From: Caldithrix sp.
Lineage (GTDB): Bacteria; Zhuqueibacterota; Zhuqueibacteria; Oceanimicrobiales; Oceanimicrobiaceae
DNA length: 6,698 nt
Assembly: GCA_004357015.1 (NCBI GenBank)
Contig: SMXE01000122.1
Span: forward strand, 1-6,698
Direction of reading: 5' to 3'
A program made the translations under genes and the position numbers. Shown here piece after piece: positions 5,071-6,698 of the stretch; the stretch's first letter is position 1, and every line of letters starts with the position of its first letter. Below the pieces are notes generated by a model, which saw only the letters and a list, made by a program, of their open reading frames with translations, was not told the DNA's origin and did no database searches.

Positions 5071-6057
5071 TTACTCAAAATCTTTGTCCAGGTAATCCTC
5101 AAGATATTTGGCGGTCTTGAACTTCGTCTGCATTTTGTTGATGAGTTGTTCGTTGAATCTCTGTGCCGGATCAATGCCGTTGATTTTCAGCAATTGCCGC
5201 AGGGCGAGCACCTCTGCAATGACGGTGATATTTTTGCCAGGGAAAATTGGCAACTTCACCACAGGGACTTCGACACCCAGGATCTCGGTTATACTCTCAT
5301 CCAACCCAATGCGTTCATAATCCTCGTTGTCGTCCCATTCCTCGAGTTGCACCTCAACCTCTATTCTTTTCTGCAGCCGGATGGAGCGAATGCCGAAAAT
5401 GCTTTGCACGTCAACAATGCCCACGCCGCGTATTTCCATATAGTGTTTCAGCGTCTCATTGGCAGATCCGATCAGGATGCCTTCCGCTTTCCTGGCAATA
5501 TGTACGACATCGTCGGCGACAAGCCTGTGCCCCCTCTCCACAAGATCGAGAGCAATTTCACTCTTTCCGATACCGCTGCGCCCGGTAAACATAACGCCAA
5601 TGCCATAAACATCGACGAGCGACCCATGCACCGTGACGCTGGGCGCAAACTTCTCATCCAAGTAGTCGCTCAACAGATGCATCAGTCTTGTGGTCTTGAA
5701 AGGCGTGCGGAATACGCTGGTCTTTCTTAGGGTCGCAATGTTTAGGAATTCAGGCGGAAGTTCGTTGTTTTCCGTAATGATAATGCACGGAAGCTTGAAC
5801 ATAAAAAGCGTGGCAATGGCCTTCTCTCTTTCCGTCGGCGGCATCTTCCGAAGATATCCGTTTTCAGTATTGCCCACTACTTGAACGCGTTGATATGTAA
5901 ACACATCAACAAAACCGGAAAGCGCAAGGCCTGGACGGTGAAGATCAGGTTCGCTAATAACGCACTTGAAACTGGCTTGGTCATTCAGTAACTCAAGCTG
6001 CAACCTATCTTTGACATCAGCATAGAGTTTTTCAACAGTGAGGTTCTTCGATGGCAT
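5071..6057 (-). CDS. hprK: HPr kinase/phosphorylase
   Basis: A bifunctional cytoplasmic enzyme that phosphorylates or dephosphorylates Ser46 of HPr and so links PTS state to carbon metabolism. I chose ATG at 6057 (328 residues), with AGTGGA a few bases upstream; the frame also allows GTG at 6066, adding MDA. The N-terminal domain covers about residues 1-125. The kinase domain carries HGSLVDVYGIGV with the conserved His at 144, the Walker A loop GRSGIGKSE (159-167, Lys 165), ADD (181-183), and the HprK signature MEIRGVGIVDVQSIFG (207-222). The second Walker A position is Arg instead of the commoner Asp or Glu. Length and motif order are normal. It lies between hpf, 36 bases upstream, and EIIA, five bases downstream, as in several Gram-negative groups. 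No HPr gene is visible here. Confidence 0.97.
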   Translation of the reverse strand: MPSKNLTVEKLYADVKDRLQLELLNDQASFKCVISEPDLHRPGLALSGFVDVFTYQRVQVVGNTENGYLRKMPPTEREKAIATLFMFKLPCIIITENNELPPEFLNIATLRKTSVFRTPFKTTRLMHLLSDYLDEKFAPSVTVHGSLVDVYGIGVMFTGRSGIGKSEIALDLVERGHRLVADDVVHIARKAEGILIGSANETLKHYMEIRGVGIVDVQSIFGIRSIRLQKRIEVEVQLEEWDDNEDYERIGLDESITEILGVEVPVVKLPIFPGKNITVIAEVLALRQLLKINGIDPAQRFNEQLINKMQTKFKTAKYLEDYLDKDFE

Positions 6058-6093
6058 GGCGTCCACTTTTCAGGAAGATGGTCAATTCTTTTC

Positions 6094-6432
6094 TTACTCC
6101 TGCTCAACCGGCGGCTCAGTTTCGGTCATTTCACCTTTGTCGTGTTTATGATGGCGCAGCTTTTCCTTATACTTCTTAAGTTGCCGCTCCAACTTGTCCA
6201 CGCTGAGTTCAATGCTCTTAAAAATATCTTCTGTCTTTTCAACCGCTTTGAGGTTTTGTCCGTAAACTTTTATCGAGATATCCGCGATCTGAGTCAGTTT
6301 TTCGTGGTCCAGCAAGATATCGCAAACAATAATACCATCATAATATCTTTTCAGTTTCTGGACTTTCTTTTCTGCAAATTCCTTGAGATTGTTGGGAGCC
6401 TTGAAATGTCTTGCCGTAATGTTAACGCGCAT
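6094..6432 (-). CDS. hpf: Short-form ribosome hibernation promoting factor (HPF/YfiA family)
   Basis: Binds the 30S decoding region and inactivates ribosomes during slow growth. ATG at 6432 has a perfect AGGAGG site five bases upstream. The 112 residues match the short form: the N-terminus MRVNITARHFKAPNNLKEFAE starts the first beta-strand and helix, DILLDHEKLTQIADISIKVY forms the next strands, and KTEDIFKSIELSVDKLERQLKKYKEK is the long basic C-terminal helix. An acidic tail (ETEPPVEQE) ends it. The C-terminal dimerisation domain of long HPF is absent. It lies 20 bases after the recombinase stop and upstream of hprK, a neighbourhood seen in other bacteria where hpf lies in a PTS or rpoN cluster. 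Confidence 0.96.
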   Translation of the reverse strand: MRVNITARHFKAPNNLKEFAEKKVQKLKRYYDGIIVCDILLDHEKLTQIADISIKVYGQNLKAVEKTEDIFKSIELSVDKLERQLKKYKEKLRHHKHDKGEMTETEPPVEQE

Positions 6433-6452
6433 GTCAACCTCCTATGTTTAGA

Positions 6453-6698
6453 TCATTCCTTGAATGGTTCGTCACCGTTACGCTCAGCCCGTGGATGGGC
6501 TTGCTGATATATTTTTCGTAATCGTTCCGCAGTCAGATGCGTGTAGACCTGGGTGGTGGACAGGCTTGCGTGCCCGAGCAATTCCTTGACAGCCATGAGG
6601 TCGGCGCCCTCTTCCAGAAGGTGTGTTGCGAAGGAATGCCGCAACATATGCGGATATGCATCCTCTTGGTTGGTGGCCATACGCATGTATTTCTTGAC
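6453..6698 (-). CDS. Tyrosine recombinase XerC/XerD-type, C-terminal part (start outside window)
   Basis: Site-specific recombinase of the kind that resolves chromosome dimers. Only the last 81 residues are in the window; the frame is open to the right edge. Within this fragment [19 protein letters not shown] gives the His17-x-x-Arg20 pair, [15 protein letters not shown] gives the second His (43) and the nucleophile Tyr (52), and [14 protein letters not shown] is the Xer-style end. All visible catalytic residues are present. The location ahead of hpf with a 20-base gap favours a housekeeping Xer protein over a phage or integron integrase, but XerC and XerD cannot be told apart from this part. 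Confidence 0.93.
   Translation of the reverse strand, partial: VKKYMRMATNQEDAYPHMLRHSFATHLLEEGADLMAVKELLGHASLSTTQVYTHLTAERLRKIYQQAHPRAERNGDEPFKE

Noticed and set aside
5146..5730. 194-codon open frame on the plus strand
   Set aside because: It lies entirely opposite hprK, which has all family motifs; the plus-strand translation has no recognisable domain and is a shadow frame.

Overview
This is a chromosomal window from a Gram-negative bacterium of moderate GC content. Every gene I can support lies on the minus strand, so the window reads biologically from right to left. The combination of a Xer-type recombinase, short HPF, HPr kinase and mannose-family PTS subunits, next to a Wzc-type exopolysaccharide locus with a NusG paralogue and a small SLBB protein, suggests a member of the FCB-type candidate phyla (KSB1, Calditrichota or Zixibacteria-like). 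That placement is an inference from gene content; no marker gene here settles it.

Right part (about 6698-4184): a compact operon with short gaps. It starts with the C-terminal end of a tyrosine recombinase (cut by the window edge), followed by hpf (ribosome hibernation), hprK (HPr kinase/phosphorylase), a mannose-family EIIA and a mannose-family EIIB. The membrane subunits EIIC and EIID, HPr and enzyme I, which often follow, are not in the window. The last three genes look like a regulatory or partial phosphorelay.

Middle part (about 4183-3721): about 460 bases without a clear intact gene. It holds a terminator-like hairpin, a possible frameshifted 49-codon relic, a TATAAT promoter whose upstream flank is an inverted repeat, and an AT-rich leader with two more inverted repeats.

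Left part (about 3720-1): an exopolysaccharide operon. It contains an uncharacterised helical 115-residue protein, a sugar-nucleotide epimerase broken by an internal deletion of roughly 110 codons, a NusG-family antiterminator lacking its normal C-terminal half, a secreted SLBB-domain protein, and a long Wzz/Wzc-type chain-length determinant and probable tyrosine kinase that runs off the left edge. The last two look intact, while the two genes before them are damaged. The main question here is whether this export locus is decaying in the organism or was damaged in the assembly.
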